A DNA stretch of 64,000 nt, taken from Verrucomicrobiaceae bacterium. GTDB taxonomy: Bacteria; Verrucomicrobiota; Verrucomicrobiia; Verrucomicrobiales; Verrucomicrobiaceae. This document shows, in pieces, positions 33,814 to 41,559 of this stretch. The translations under genes and the position numbers were made by a program. Numbering within the stretch: position 1 is the first letter of the stretch; each line of letters begins with the position of its first letter. The stretch is taken from assembly GCA_016713245.1 (NCBI GenBank), contig JADJPM010000001.1, positions 2,418,001-2,482,000 of the forward strand, in the 5' to 3' direction. The notes under the pieces were generated by a model that saw nothing but the letters and a program-made list of their open reading frames with translations, ran no database searches and was not told the DNA's origin.

Positions 33814-34605
33814 ATGCCTGTGAAATCGCTCATCCCGGAAGACCTGCCGCCAGCGGCCAAAATCCTCTTCGGTATCGCCGTGGAGAACTGGATGCGCTAT
33901 GCCCTGGTGGCCGGCATCGCGTGGTTGCTGGCCTATGTGATTTTCAAAAAGCGCTGGTGGCGGAGGAAGATCATTCAAAAAGCTCCAGCAGGCGCGGATG
34001 TGCGCCGAGAGTTGAAGTGGTCGCTGCTCACGGCGGTCATTTACGGCCTCGTCGGCACCGCGACGATCCTCATTGGCAAGACCTGGGGCTGGCAGGTGTA
34101 TCGGAAAATTGAGTCGCATGGCTGGGGCTGGTTCGTGGCCAGCATCGCGATCACGATCATCGTGCATGACACTTGGTTCTACTGGACGCACCGGTTGATG
34201 CATCACCGGCGTCTGTTTAAGCTCTTCCACCGCGTGCATCACGAGAGCACGAATCCCACCCCGTGGGCCGCGTATAGCTTTGCCCCGCTGGAGGCGGTGG
34301 CGCAGGCCTGCATCTTCCCGCTGATTGTCTTTACCCTGCCGATTCATGGGCTGGCCTTTTTCATCTTCATGATCTGGCAGATCGTCTTCAATGTGCTGGG
34401 TCACACGGGCTTTGAATACTTCCCGAAATGGCTCATGCGGTCGTGGCTTGGTAAGATTCTGAACACGCCCACCAACCATGTGCAGCATCATGAAAAGATG
34501 CGCGGGAACTACGGCCTCTACTTCAATGTGTGGGATCGCTTGATGGGCACGAACCACGCGGATTACGAAACCCGCTTCGAGCAGGTCACCACGCGGCCTT
34601 CTTAA
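33814..34605 (+). CDS. Sterol desaturase / fatty acid hydroxylase superfamily protein
   Basis: This 263-residue membrane protein has four or five helices and the His clusters of the di-iron hydroxylase family: HDTWFYWTHRLMHH, HRVHHEST and HVQHHEKM. These bind a di-iron centre at the cytosolic face, used for C-H hydroxylation or desaturation of lipids. ATG 33814 follows the hydrolase stop by eight bases, so the two are likely co-transcribed. The 3' end overlaps the convergent flavoprotein gene by four bases. Its substrate could be a fatty acid, hopanoid or carotenoid. Confidence 0.9.
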   Translation: MPVKSLIPEDLPPAAKILFGIAVENWMRYALVAGIAWLLAYVIFKKRWWRRKIIQKAPAGADVRRELKWSLLTAVIYGLVGTATILIGKTWGWQVYRKIESHGWGWFVASIAITIIVHDTWFYWTHRLMHHRRLFKLFHRVHHESTNPTPWAAYSFAPLEAVAQACIFPLIVFTLPIHGLAFFIFMIWQIVFNVLGHTGFEYFPKWLMRSWLGKILNTPTNHVQHHEKMRGNYGLYFNVWDRLMGTNHADYETRFEQVTTRPS

Positions 34606-35807
34606 AAGCTGGTCGCCATTTTTCCCGCCGCCTCGCCGGTGGCGAGGGCGGTGCCCATGACACGAGTGCTGGCCTGTGCCCGATGGGTGGTGGAGAGGCA
34701 GCGGCCAGCGATGAAGACATTCGCGAGATCGCGTGCCTGCAAGCAACCGGCGGAAATGCCACAGGGCTTCCATTCGCGTGGATAGATCAGTTTCGGACCT
34801 TTGGCGGTCTCGCGAAGTTCCATCGGCCACGTCGCGAAGGCCACGTCATCATCTCCGCGGCGGCTGGAGAGCAGGTCCTCCTCGGTGAGAATGGCTTGTC
34901 CGATCCAGCGACGGCTTTCACGCACGCCGGCCCTTGCAGGCAGCGCGGCGATCCAGGCCTCACGAAACGACGCATGCTCGTTGCGCAGGTAATCGACGAT
35001 TTGAAAGGCCAGCGACCTTCCACTGACCTCGATGGCGCTCAAACTGGCGGCGGAGGTACTGTCGTAGTTTTCATCGCCGGGAAGGTCGAGCGTCAAAAAG
35101 ACCTGCCCGCCTTCAATTTGGCGAAAATGAGCACCTGCGGCCTCGCGAGGCAGATGATCGCTTTGAATGCCACGCACGATGACGGCGGCGATTTCGAGCG
35201 GCGGCAGTTCGCCAGCTCCCGCGATGCCAGCGCAGTACGCGGGGCGCAGCAGTGCATTGGAGGGAGCGAGTTCAAAAGGATGTCCGGTGAGGGCCGCGAG
35301 AGCGGCATCGCCGCTGGCATCGACGATGGCTTTCGGCCTCACGAGCATCGAGGAGCCGCGGCAATGCAGCGTCAGCTCACTCACGCGGCCGTTTTCGACC
35401 CCAGCGGCGATGGCTGAGGTGTGTAGCAGCACCTTGAGCCGTGGCTCGGCGGCGCACCAGCGGTCGTAAAAAGCCGCGAGACGTTGCGGCGAATGCATCA
35501 GCACATCCACGCGGCCCATGCGTCGGGGCTCGCCGATGCCTTCTTCGCGCAGTCGGCGCTCCAACTCCTCCGGCAGGCCGGCATTGGCGATTTTTAAAGG
35601 TGCCGTCTCGCTTTCACGCAGCTCATACAGGCCGCAAAACGAATGCACCAGCGCGGCCGTGCCCGCGCCGCCGAGGTAGCCGCCGCCTTCCACGAGCAGC
35701 ACCTCCGCGCCTTGTCGAGCCGCCGCAAGGCCTGCGGCCACGCCCGCACTGCCTCCCCCGATGACCAAAACATCAGGCTTGCACAAATCATCGACAGAAT
35801 TCCCCAT
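34602..35807 (-). CDS. FAD-dependent oxidoreductase
   Basis: The 401-residue protein has an N-terminal dinucleotide fold (DVLVIGGGSAGVAAGLAAA, then EVLLVEGGGYLGGAGTAAL). A mid-region FAD contact (KAIVDASGDAALAALTG) and a closing AGRCLSTTHRAQASTRVMG typical of the FAD-dependent oxidoreductase family PF12831 follow. There is no signal peptide. Relatives in the PVC group often sit in sugar or polysaccharide loci; the substrate is unknown. Met 35807 is preferred to 35843 since MGNSVDDL leads directly into the fold. Confidence 0.85.
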   Translation of the reverse strand: MGNSVDDLCKPDVLVIGGGSAGVAAGLAAARQGAEVLLVEGGGYLGGAGTAALVHSFCGLYELRESETAPLKIANAGLPEELERRLREEGIGEPRRMGRVDVLMHSPQRLAAFYDRWCAAEPRLKVLLHTSAIAAGVENGRVSELTLHCRGSSMLVRPKAIVDASGDAALAALTGHPFELAPSNALLRPAYCAGIAGAGELPPLEIAAVIVRGIQSDHLPREAAGAHFRQIEGGQVFLTLDLPGDENYDSTSAASLSAIEVSGRSLAFQIVDYLRNEHASFREAWIAALPARAGVRESRRWIGQAILTEEDLLSSRRGDDDVAFATWPMELRETAKGPKLIYPREWKPCGISAGCLQARDLANVFIAGRCLSTTHRAQASTRVMGTALATGEAAGKMATSF

Positions 35808-35830
35808 GCGCCTACGCTTTCCCAAGCCAG

Positions 35831-35870
35831 CCTCCTTTTCCATCTTTTATCTTCCAGCCTTCATCTTTCC
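35831..35870. repeat. Low-complexity T/C-rich repeat before the cupredoxin gene
   Basis: Near-repeats of CTTTTCCATC / CTTTTATC / CCTTCATC words run up to the ATG at 35872 and, in frame, would extend the signal peptide as SFSIFYLPAFIFP. It resembles the dispersed low-complexity DNA that encodes the leader at 5391-5431. Confidence 0.4.
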
Positions 35871-35871
35871 C

Positions 35872-36447
35872 ATGCGCCTCCTCCTTGCCCTCAGCCTTCT
35901 CTCCTCGCTTTCTCTCGCCCAGCAGCCGGCAGGTCATGATCATACCGCCATGGAGATTCCAGGTTTGAAAAAAGAACTCTTTGCTGGCATCACCGAGGCA
36001 GATTTCATGAAGCTGGGCGACAAGCCGAAAACGGTGAAGCTCGTCCTGATCGCCACCTACAACGCGGCGAACTACGGAATGAATTTCAACGGCCACGCCC
36101 ACGGCAAGGCGATCTTTACTGTGCCCACCGGCTGGAATGTCGAGGTGACCTTCATCAACCCGAGCCCCATCCCGCACAGCCTGCTCGTGGTAGAAAAAGA
36201 CATGCTCAAGAAGCCGCAAATGGGCGCTCCTTACTTCGATGGGGCCGGTGTAGCGAAGCCGGAGCAGGGCATGGCCTATGCCAAGGCGGATTTTGCCTTC
36301 ACCGCCGATGAGGCGGGCGAGTACGCCCTCGCCTGCGGCTTCCCCACGCATGCTGGGAACGGTCACTGGGTGGCTTTGAATGTGAGTGATGAGGCCAAGG
36401 CACCGACGCTCCAGCTCGGCGAAGCACCTGCGAAAGAGATCAAGTGA
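35872..36447 (+). CDS. Cupredoxin (sulfocyanin/auracyanin-like blue-copper protein)
   Basis: The 191-residue exported protein has a signal peptide (to residue 16, SLA). Its copper fold has His102 (SPIPHSLLVV), Cys155 and His160 (ALACGFPTH), the usual three strong ligands. The fourth, axial position, five residues after His160, is His165 (GNGHW) where Met is usual. An N-terminal Met/His stretch (GHDHTAME) may also bind metal. It is probably a periplasmic electron carrier. ATG 35872 is chosen; longer frames from 35761 cross a repeat and the divergent gene's start. Confidence 0.85.
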   Translation: MRLLLALSLLSSLSLAQQPAGHDHTAMEIPGLKKELFAGITEADFMKLGDKPKTVKLVLIATYNAANYGMNFNGHAHGKAIFTVPTGWNVEVTFINPSPIPHSLLVVEKDMLKKPQMGAPYFDGAGVAKPEQGMAYAKADFAFTADEAGEYALACGFPTHAGNGHWVALNVSDEAKAPTLQLGEAPAKEIK

Positions 36448-36500
36448 CTTCACGCTTGGAGATGGTGCATGCGCTGCTACCCTCCGCGCCTTCATTCCCA

Positions 36501-37724
36501 ATGAAAAAAGCCCTTCTTTCTCTCTTTTCCGCTGTCTCGCTTGGTTTTGCTCAGGATGCCCCTGAGGTGAATGTCTGGAGCTACACCGGCCCTGACCTTT
36601 TCACGAGCATGATCATCGCCACGGCGACGATGGATTGGAATGGCGATGAGCAGCTCGCTGAGGACAAAAAGGGGCCAGAGGACCCGAAGCTCAAGAAAGA
36701 CGAGATCGCCGTCTATGGCGATGAAAACGGCCTCATCGCTGCGGAGCTCACGAACGTGCCGAAAGGTGCCAAAATCAGTGTCGAGATGAGCGGCGACGGC
36801 TTTTTGAAGCCCTCCAAGTGGAAGGGGACGATGAAGCGGGCTTATGACATCGTTCACATCTTTCCAAAGGCCGTCTGGGACTACGCCGCCCTGCATCAGG
36901 TGCTTGAGCAGCGGCCCGCGAATGTGACGATCAAGGTGACGGTCAACGATGAGGAACTGCCGGAGGTGAACGAAACTGTCGTGCTGCGCTCGATCAACGA
37001 CTGCCCCTTCTACATTCTCTTCGACGAGGCGGGCGAGGACTTCGACGACATCTCCTTCATGTTCGCCGCTTATGTGAACGAGAACCATCCGTGGATCGAC
37101 GGCCTTCTCAAAGAGGCGCTGGAGATCGGCAAGGACGCGGAGCTCATCGAGAGCTTCGATGGCTATCAATCGGAGGATCCCGAGGTGGTCATGGCGCAGG
37201 TGTTCGCCGTCTGGAACGCCCTCCAGCGCCGCGGCATCAAATACAGCAGCATCACCACCACCACGCCGAGCAAATATGCCTCCTGCCAGAGCGTGCGCTT
37301 TCTCGACGAGAGCGTGGAGCACACCCAGGCGAACTGTGTGGACGGCTCCGTGCTGATGGCCTCCATCCTGCGGAAGATCGGCATTGATGTGTATCTGGTG
37401 ATGGTGCCAGGTCACTGCTTCCTCGCCTTCATGGACGGCGAAGGCGATGACGCTAGTCTCATCGGCCTGGAAACCACGATGCTGGGCCAGGATAACCTCA
37501 AGCCAGTGAAGGAACTGCCCAACATGCCTGCCAAGCTCAAGCAGAAGGAGTTCAACGCCTCCTTCAAGACCTTCACCAATGCCATCGACGCCGGTAACGA
37601 AAGCCTCGACGAGCACTCAGAGGCCTTTGACTCGGGTGATGATCCCGATGTGCAGCTCATCTCCATTGAGGACGCCCGCGACCTCGGCATCATGCCGCTG
37701 GCTTCTGGCAAAAAGAAGCAGTGA
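36501..37724 (+). CDS. Secreted transglutaminase-like protein
   Basis: The 407-residue exported protein has a signal peptide (to about residue 17, SLGFA) and an N-terminal beta domain. A transglutaminase/papain-like core near residues 235-310 includes Cys279 in QANCVDGSVLMASILRKIG and His305 in VPGHCFLAF, with an acidic residue in the following GLETT strand as the third member. Such domains act as proteases, cross-linkers or amidases. The C-terminus is acidic (DSGDDPDVQL). A terminator follows 36 bases after the stop. Confidence 0.75.
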   Translation: MKKALLSLFSAVSLGFAQDAPEVNVWSYTGPDLFTSMIIATATMDWNGDEQLAEDKKGPEDPKLKKDEIAVYGDENGLIAAELTNVPKGAKISVEMSGDGFLKPSKWKGTMKRAYDIVHIFPKAVWDYAALHQVLEQRPANVTIKVTVNDEELPEVNETVVLRSINDCPFYILFDEAGEDFDDISFMFAAYVNENHPWIDGLLKEALEIGKDAELIESFDGYQSEDPEVVMAQVFAVWNALQRRGIKYSSITTTTPSKYASCQSVRFLDESVEHTQANCVDGSVLMASILRKIGIDVYLVMVPGHCFLAFMDGEGDDASLIGLETTMLGQDNLKPVKELPNMPAKLKQKEFNASFKTFTNAIDAGNESLDEHSEAFDSGDDPDVQLISIEDARDLGIMPLASGKKKQ

Positions 37725-37760
37725 GGCGTTCTTTCGCCACGCAGGTGAAGGATTCCCCCA

Positions 37761-37790
37761 GGGAGCCGTGTTTAAGCGGCTCCCTTTTTT
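37761..37790 (+). terminator. Intrinsic terminator after the transglutaminase-like gene
   Basis: GGGAGCCG, an eight-base loop TGTTTAAG, and CGGCTCCC followed by six T residues form a canonical terminator directly before the next gene's start. Confidence 0.9.
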
Positions 37791-37796
37791 GTTGTC

Positions 37797-39848
37797 ATGC
37801 GCGTCCCTCTCCTTGCCCTGATCCCTTCGTTTGCCTTCGCTCAACTGAGCCCCAACGGCGCCACCGCGTCCTTTAAAGGCAGCCTGCCACCGAAACCGAC
37901 CGCCGCGCTTTCGGCGGATCAGGAAGCGGGCATCGAGGTACGCCTCAAGAGCCTCACCGCCGATTTTGCCGCGGTGAAGAAGCACGGACGTGCCGCAGAT
38001 GCCGAGATCTTCCTCAAAGCGGTGCGCTACGCGATCGACTTCGACGAATGGTATGACAAAAAGCCCGAGGACGGCCTCAAGAAGGCGAACGCCTTGCTCG
38101 ATGAAGCCGCGAAGCGCATCGACGGCCTCAAGAAGAACCAAACGCCCTGGCTCGAAGGCAGTGGGCAGAAGGTGCTCGGCTTTTACTCGAAGCTCGACGA
38201 CTCCGCGCAGCCCTACGGCGTCGAGATTCCCGAAGGTCTCGACTTCAAAGCGAAGAAGACGCCGATGTGGATCTGGCTCCACGGCCGTGGCGACACCGCC
38301 ACCGATCTGCACTTCGTTTACAGCCGCCTCATGGCGAAAAAGCCCGGCCAGTTCCAGCCTGCGGGCACCATCGTCATCCATCCCTTCGGCCGCTACTGCA
38401 ACGGTTGGAAGTCCGCCGGTGAGGTGGATGTCTTCGAATGCCGCGACGACGCGATGAAGCGCTTCAACATCGACTCGAACCGCGTCGCCATTGCCGGTTT
38501 CAGCATGGGCGGAGCAGGCGCTTGGCATCTCGGCGCTCATTACCCCGACCAGTGGGCTTGCGTGCATACCGGAGCCGGTTTCGCCGATGTGAAGCGCTAT
38601 CAGAAGCTCACGCCTGAAAAATATCCCGTGTGGTATGAGCAGACGCTCTGGAGCTTTTACGACGTGCCGGACTACGCGCGGAATTTTCTCAATGTGCCGC
38701 TCATCAGCTACAGCGGCGAGCAGGACGCCCAACGCGACAGCGCCGAATACATGATGGAAGTGCTCGCGAAGGAAGGCCTCAAGCCGCCGCACCTCATCGG
38801 CCCCGGCATGGGCCACAAGTATCATCCGGAGACGATCAAAGACGTGCAGGCTTGGATCGAAAAAGCCGTCGCGAAGGGTCGCGAGCTCTTCCCGGACGAA
38901 GTTCACGTCCAGACCAAAACACCGCTCTACGGCCGCGTGAAGTGGGTGAACCTGCACGGCCTCGAAGAGAGTTGGAAGGACGCTCGCATCGACGCCAAGG
39001 TGCTCGACGGCCAGACCATCGAGATCAAGACGAGCAACGTGACACGCATCGTGCTCTACCCGCCGCCGCAGGCTCGAAAAGGCGGCGGCAAGGTGAAGGT
39101 CATCGTCGATGGCACCGCACTCAGCCTCATGGTCGGCCCCGAACTGCCGCAGTTCGAGAATTTCCTCAGCGCCGGACCTCGCGTGCCGAACTCGCTTTGC
39201 CGTCTGATCAAAGAAAACGGCCAGTGGCGTGACTTCGGCAATGCCACGCCCTTTCAGCACGAAAGCCCGGAAGGCGGCAAACCCACCTCGCACCCCGGTT
39301 TGATCGACACCGCCTTCATGAAGCGCTTCCTCGTCGTGTTGCCGGATGGCAAATCATCCTCCTCCGCCGTCGATGCGTGGGTGAAGGCCGAATCCGAGCA
39401 CTTTCTCACTCGCTGGCGCAGCCTGATGCGCGGCGATGTACGTGTGGTGAAGGCTTCTGAAGTGAAGGACATCTTCGCCGAGGGCAAAACGCAGAGTTTG
39501 ATTCTTTGGGGCACGCCGGAGTCGAATTCGTGCATCAAAGCCGTGCTCAGCGGCCTGCCGCTCACTTGGGATACGAAAAAGGTCGGCATGAAATCAAAGG
39601 ACAGCTTCGATGCCGCCTCGCATGTGCCCGTTTTGACCTACCCAGCTCTCAAATCGGCCGGATTCGAGGTTGTCATCAATTCGGGCCTCACCTTCCGCGA
39701 GGCGCATGATCGCACGAATTCCCTGCAAAACCCCAAATTGCCCGATTGGGCCATTTTGGACATCACACAGCCTCCAAGTGCCGAATCCGCCGGAAAAGTC
39801 GTCGCCGCAGACTTCTTCGATGATCGCTGGCAGGTGAAAACGAAATGA
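37797..39848 (+). CDS. Secreted prolyl-oligopeptidase/esterase-like alpha/beta hydrolase
   Basis: The 683-residue exported protein has a signal peptide (to about residue 15). A helical N-terminal region (40-115) comes first, then an alpha/beta hydrolase domain with LHGRGDTATD, nucleophile elbow GFSMGG (Ser236) and acid/His candidates in YSGEQDAQRDS and GPGMGHKYHP. The C-terminal part is beta-rich, and near 540-600 a Rossmann-like stretch reappears (QSLILWGTPESN). The architecture resembles PVC-group peptidase/esterase proteins with a split-subdomain C-terminus. It starts six bases after the terminator, so the promoter must overlap it. Confidence 0.8.
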   Translation: MRVPLLALIPSFAFAQLSPNGATASFKGSLPPKPTAALSADQEAGIEVRLKSLTADFAAVKKHGRAADAEIFLKAVRYAIDFDEWYDKKPEDGLKKANALLDEAAKRIDGLKKNQTPWLEGSGQKVLGFYSKLDDSAQPYGVEIPEGLDFKAKKTPMWIWLHGRGDTATDLHFVYSRLMAKKPGQFQPAGTIVIHPFGRYCNGWKSAGEVDVFECRDDAMKRFNIDSNRVAIAGFSMGGAGAWHLGAHYPDQWACVHTGAGFADVKRYQKLTPEKYPVWYEQTLWSFYDVPDYARNFLNVPLISYSGEQDAQRDSAEYMMEVLAKEGLKPPHLIGPGMGHKYHPETIKDVQAWIEKAVAKGRELFPDEVHVQTKTPLYGRVKWVNLHGLEESWKDARIDAKVLDGQTIEIKTSNVTRIVLYPPPQARKGGGKVKVIVDGTALSLMVGPELPQFENFLSAGPRVPNSLCRLIKENGQWRDFGNATPFQHESPEGGKPTSHPGLIDTAFMKRFLVVLPDGKSSSSAVDAWVKAESEHFLTRWRSLMRGDVRVVKASEVKDIFAEGKTQSLILWGTPESNSCIKAVLSGLPLTWDTKKVGMKSKDSFDAASHVPVLTYPALKSAGFEVVINSGLTFREAHDRTNSLQNPKLPDWAILDITQPPSAESAGKVVAADFFDDRWQVKTK

Positions 39849-39917
39849 CACAGCTCCTTTGGAACACGTCTCTTGACGGGCGGGCCGCTTATCGACGAAA
39901 CTAGGCATCCCCCAACC

Positions 39918-40736
39918 ATGTCTGATTCCCTCGAAACCGCCCGTTCCGCCGCCGCGAAAGCACGCGAAGCCGCCGCCGCTGATCCGGCGAAGTTTCCCGC
40001 GCTTGTGCGGGCACTCCAGCTCGTCGGTGATGCCCAGCGGGAAACCGACGCAGCTGCCGCCGAGTCCGCCTACCGCGAGGCAATCACCTCCGCCGAAGGC
40101 AAGGAACTGCCCGTCGGCACGCTGGCCAATGTGCGGATGAATCTCGCCACCTTGCTCGACTTCAGCGGACGCGAGGAAGCGGCTGCGACCTTTTATGAGG
40201 ACGCCATCACGGATTTCGATGCGCTAGACACCAAGGACAGCAAAGAAGTTGCCGCCCAGCTCCGCAACAACCTCGCCATGACCTACAAGGGCCTGGGCAA
40301 GTTTGCCCTCGCTGAGCAGCACTACCTCCGCGCCCTCGAAACGCTCGAAGCCAATCACGGCCGCAATTCCGAAGCCGTCGCCACGCTCTTCAACAACCTC
40401 GGCGGCCTCTATTACGTCGCTGGTTTCCCCGACCAGGCGAAGGACATGTTTGCCGATGCCCTCGACGTGCGTCAGAACGTGCTCGGCCCGAATCACCGCG
40501 ATGTCGCGCAAGCGCACAGCAATCTCGGCACTGCCTGCCATGAGCTGCGGGACAATGCCGCCGCGAAGCAGCATTTCGAAAAAGCGCTCGCCATCCTCGA
40601 AGCGCAGATCACCTCGGAGAAGCGCAGCTTTGAAGCCACCAGCCTCGACTACATCGCCCTGCTCGAAATGAATGGGGATCAGCCTGCGGCAGATGCCGTG
40701 AAGACCCGGCTCGCCGCTGCTCTCGCCCGGATGTGA
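39918..40736 (+). CDS. Tetratricopeptide-repeat protein
   Basis: The 272-residue soluble protein is made of about five to six TPR units. Examples are AYKGLGKFALAEQHYLRALETLEAN (in two parts), LGGLYYVAGFPDQAKDMFADAL, and LGTACHELRDNAAAKQHFEKALAIL, separated by kinesin-light-chain-like 42-residue spacing. There is no signal peptide. ATG 39918 is used instead of 39873 since the extra N-terminus looks non-coding. The following SGNH gene starts 20 bases later. TPRs mediate protein-protein contacts; no partner is evident. Confidence 0.85.
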   Translation: MSDSLETARSAAAKAREAAAADPAKFPALVRALQLVGDAQRETDAAAAESAYREAITSAEGKELPVGTLANVRMNLATLLDFSGREEAAATFYEDAITDFDALDTKDSKEVAAQLRNNLAMTYKGLGKFALAEQHYLRALETLEANHGRNSEAVATLFNNLGGLYYVAGFPDQAKDMFADALDVRQNVLGPNHRDVAQAHSNLGTACHELRDNAAAKQHFEKALAILEAQITSEKRSFEATSLDYIALLEMNGDQPAADAVKTRLAAALARM

Positions 40737-40756
40737 CGTTTTTGAATTTTCCGACC

Positions 40757-41491
40757 ATGATCAAGCCCACGCTCCTCGCTCTCGTGGCCCTCACCGGCCT
40801 CTCCCTCGCCCAATCAAACCTCGCCACCACGCCTGTGCCTCGGACGGGAGGCTGGGTGAAGCGTCACGAGTCCTTCAATGAAACCTCCAAGAAAGGGGAG
40901 GCCCAGCTCGTCTTCCTTGGCGATTCGATCACCCAAGGCTGGGAAGGTGCTGGCAAGGAAGTCTGGGCCAAGAAATGGGCCCCGCTGAAAGCCGCCAACT
41001 TCGGCATCGGCGGTGACCGCACCGAGCACGTCATCTGGCGTCTGCAAAACGGCAACTTTGATGGTCTCAAGCCCAAGCTCATCGTGCTGATGATCGGCAC
41101 CAACAACACTGGTCATCAGGGCCGCCCCGCCGCCGAGCACAACAACGCTGTGTACACTTCCTCACCCGAGCAGACCGCCGCGGGCGTGAAGATGATCCTC
41201 GACATCCTCGCCAAAAAGATGCCGGAGACGAAGGTGCTCATGCTCGCCATCTTCCCCCGCGGCGCCACGCCTGAGGACGCCATGCGGAAACAAAACGTGG
41301 CCACCAACCAGCTCCTCGCCGGGCTCGCCGACGGCAAAAAAGTCCTCTTCAAAGACATCAGCACCACCTTCCTCTCGCCGGATGGCACGCTGTCGAAAGA
41401 GATCATGCCCGACCTCCTCCATCTCAATGCCAAAGGCTACCAAATGTGGGCCGATGCCATCGAGCCGACGGTGAAGGAGCTGATGAAGTAG
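40757..41491 (+). CDS. Secreted SGNH/GDSL-family hydrolase
   Basis: The 244-residue exported protein has a signal peptide (to about residue 18) and the SGNH blocks: GDSITQG (Ser57), GIGGDRTEH, GTNNTGH and DLLHLNAKGY, giving the Ser-Asp-His triad. Its resemblance is to platelet-activating-factor acetylhydrolase-like / acetyl-xylan esterase proteins. A GTG start at 40733 would overlap the TPR gene, but ATG 40757 gives a clean leader. It probably deacylates polysaccharides or lipids outside the cell. Confidence 0.88.
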   Translation: MIKPTLLALVALTGLSLAQSNLATTPVPRTGGWVKRHESFNETSKKGEAQLVFLGDSITQGWEGAGKEVWAKKWAPLKAANFGIGGDRTEHVIWRLQNGNFDGLKPKLIVLMIGTNNTGHQGRPAAEHNNAVYTSSPEQTAAGVKMILDILAKKMPETKVLMLAIFPRGATPEDAMRKQNVATNQLLAGLADGKKVLFKDISTTFLSPDGTLSKEIMPDLLHLNAKGYQMWADAIEPTVKELMK

Positions 41492-41559
41492 TCTATCCGT
41501 ATGACCTCCAGCCTTTTCCGGGCTGGACAAACAGGCTCGTGTTTCCCTACACTCCAGGC

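Noticed and set aside
39872..39915. TTGACG as a -35 box for the TPR gene
   Set aside because: No matching -10 at 16-18 bases; the nearest TAGGCA-like word is about 23 bases away, so I did not call a promoter.
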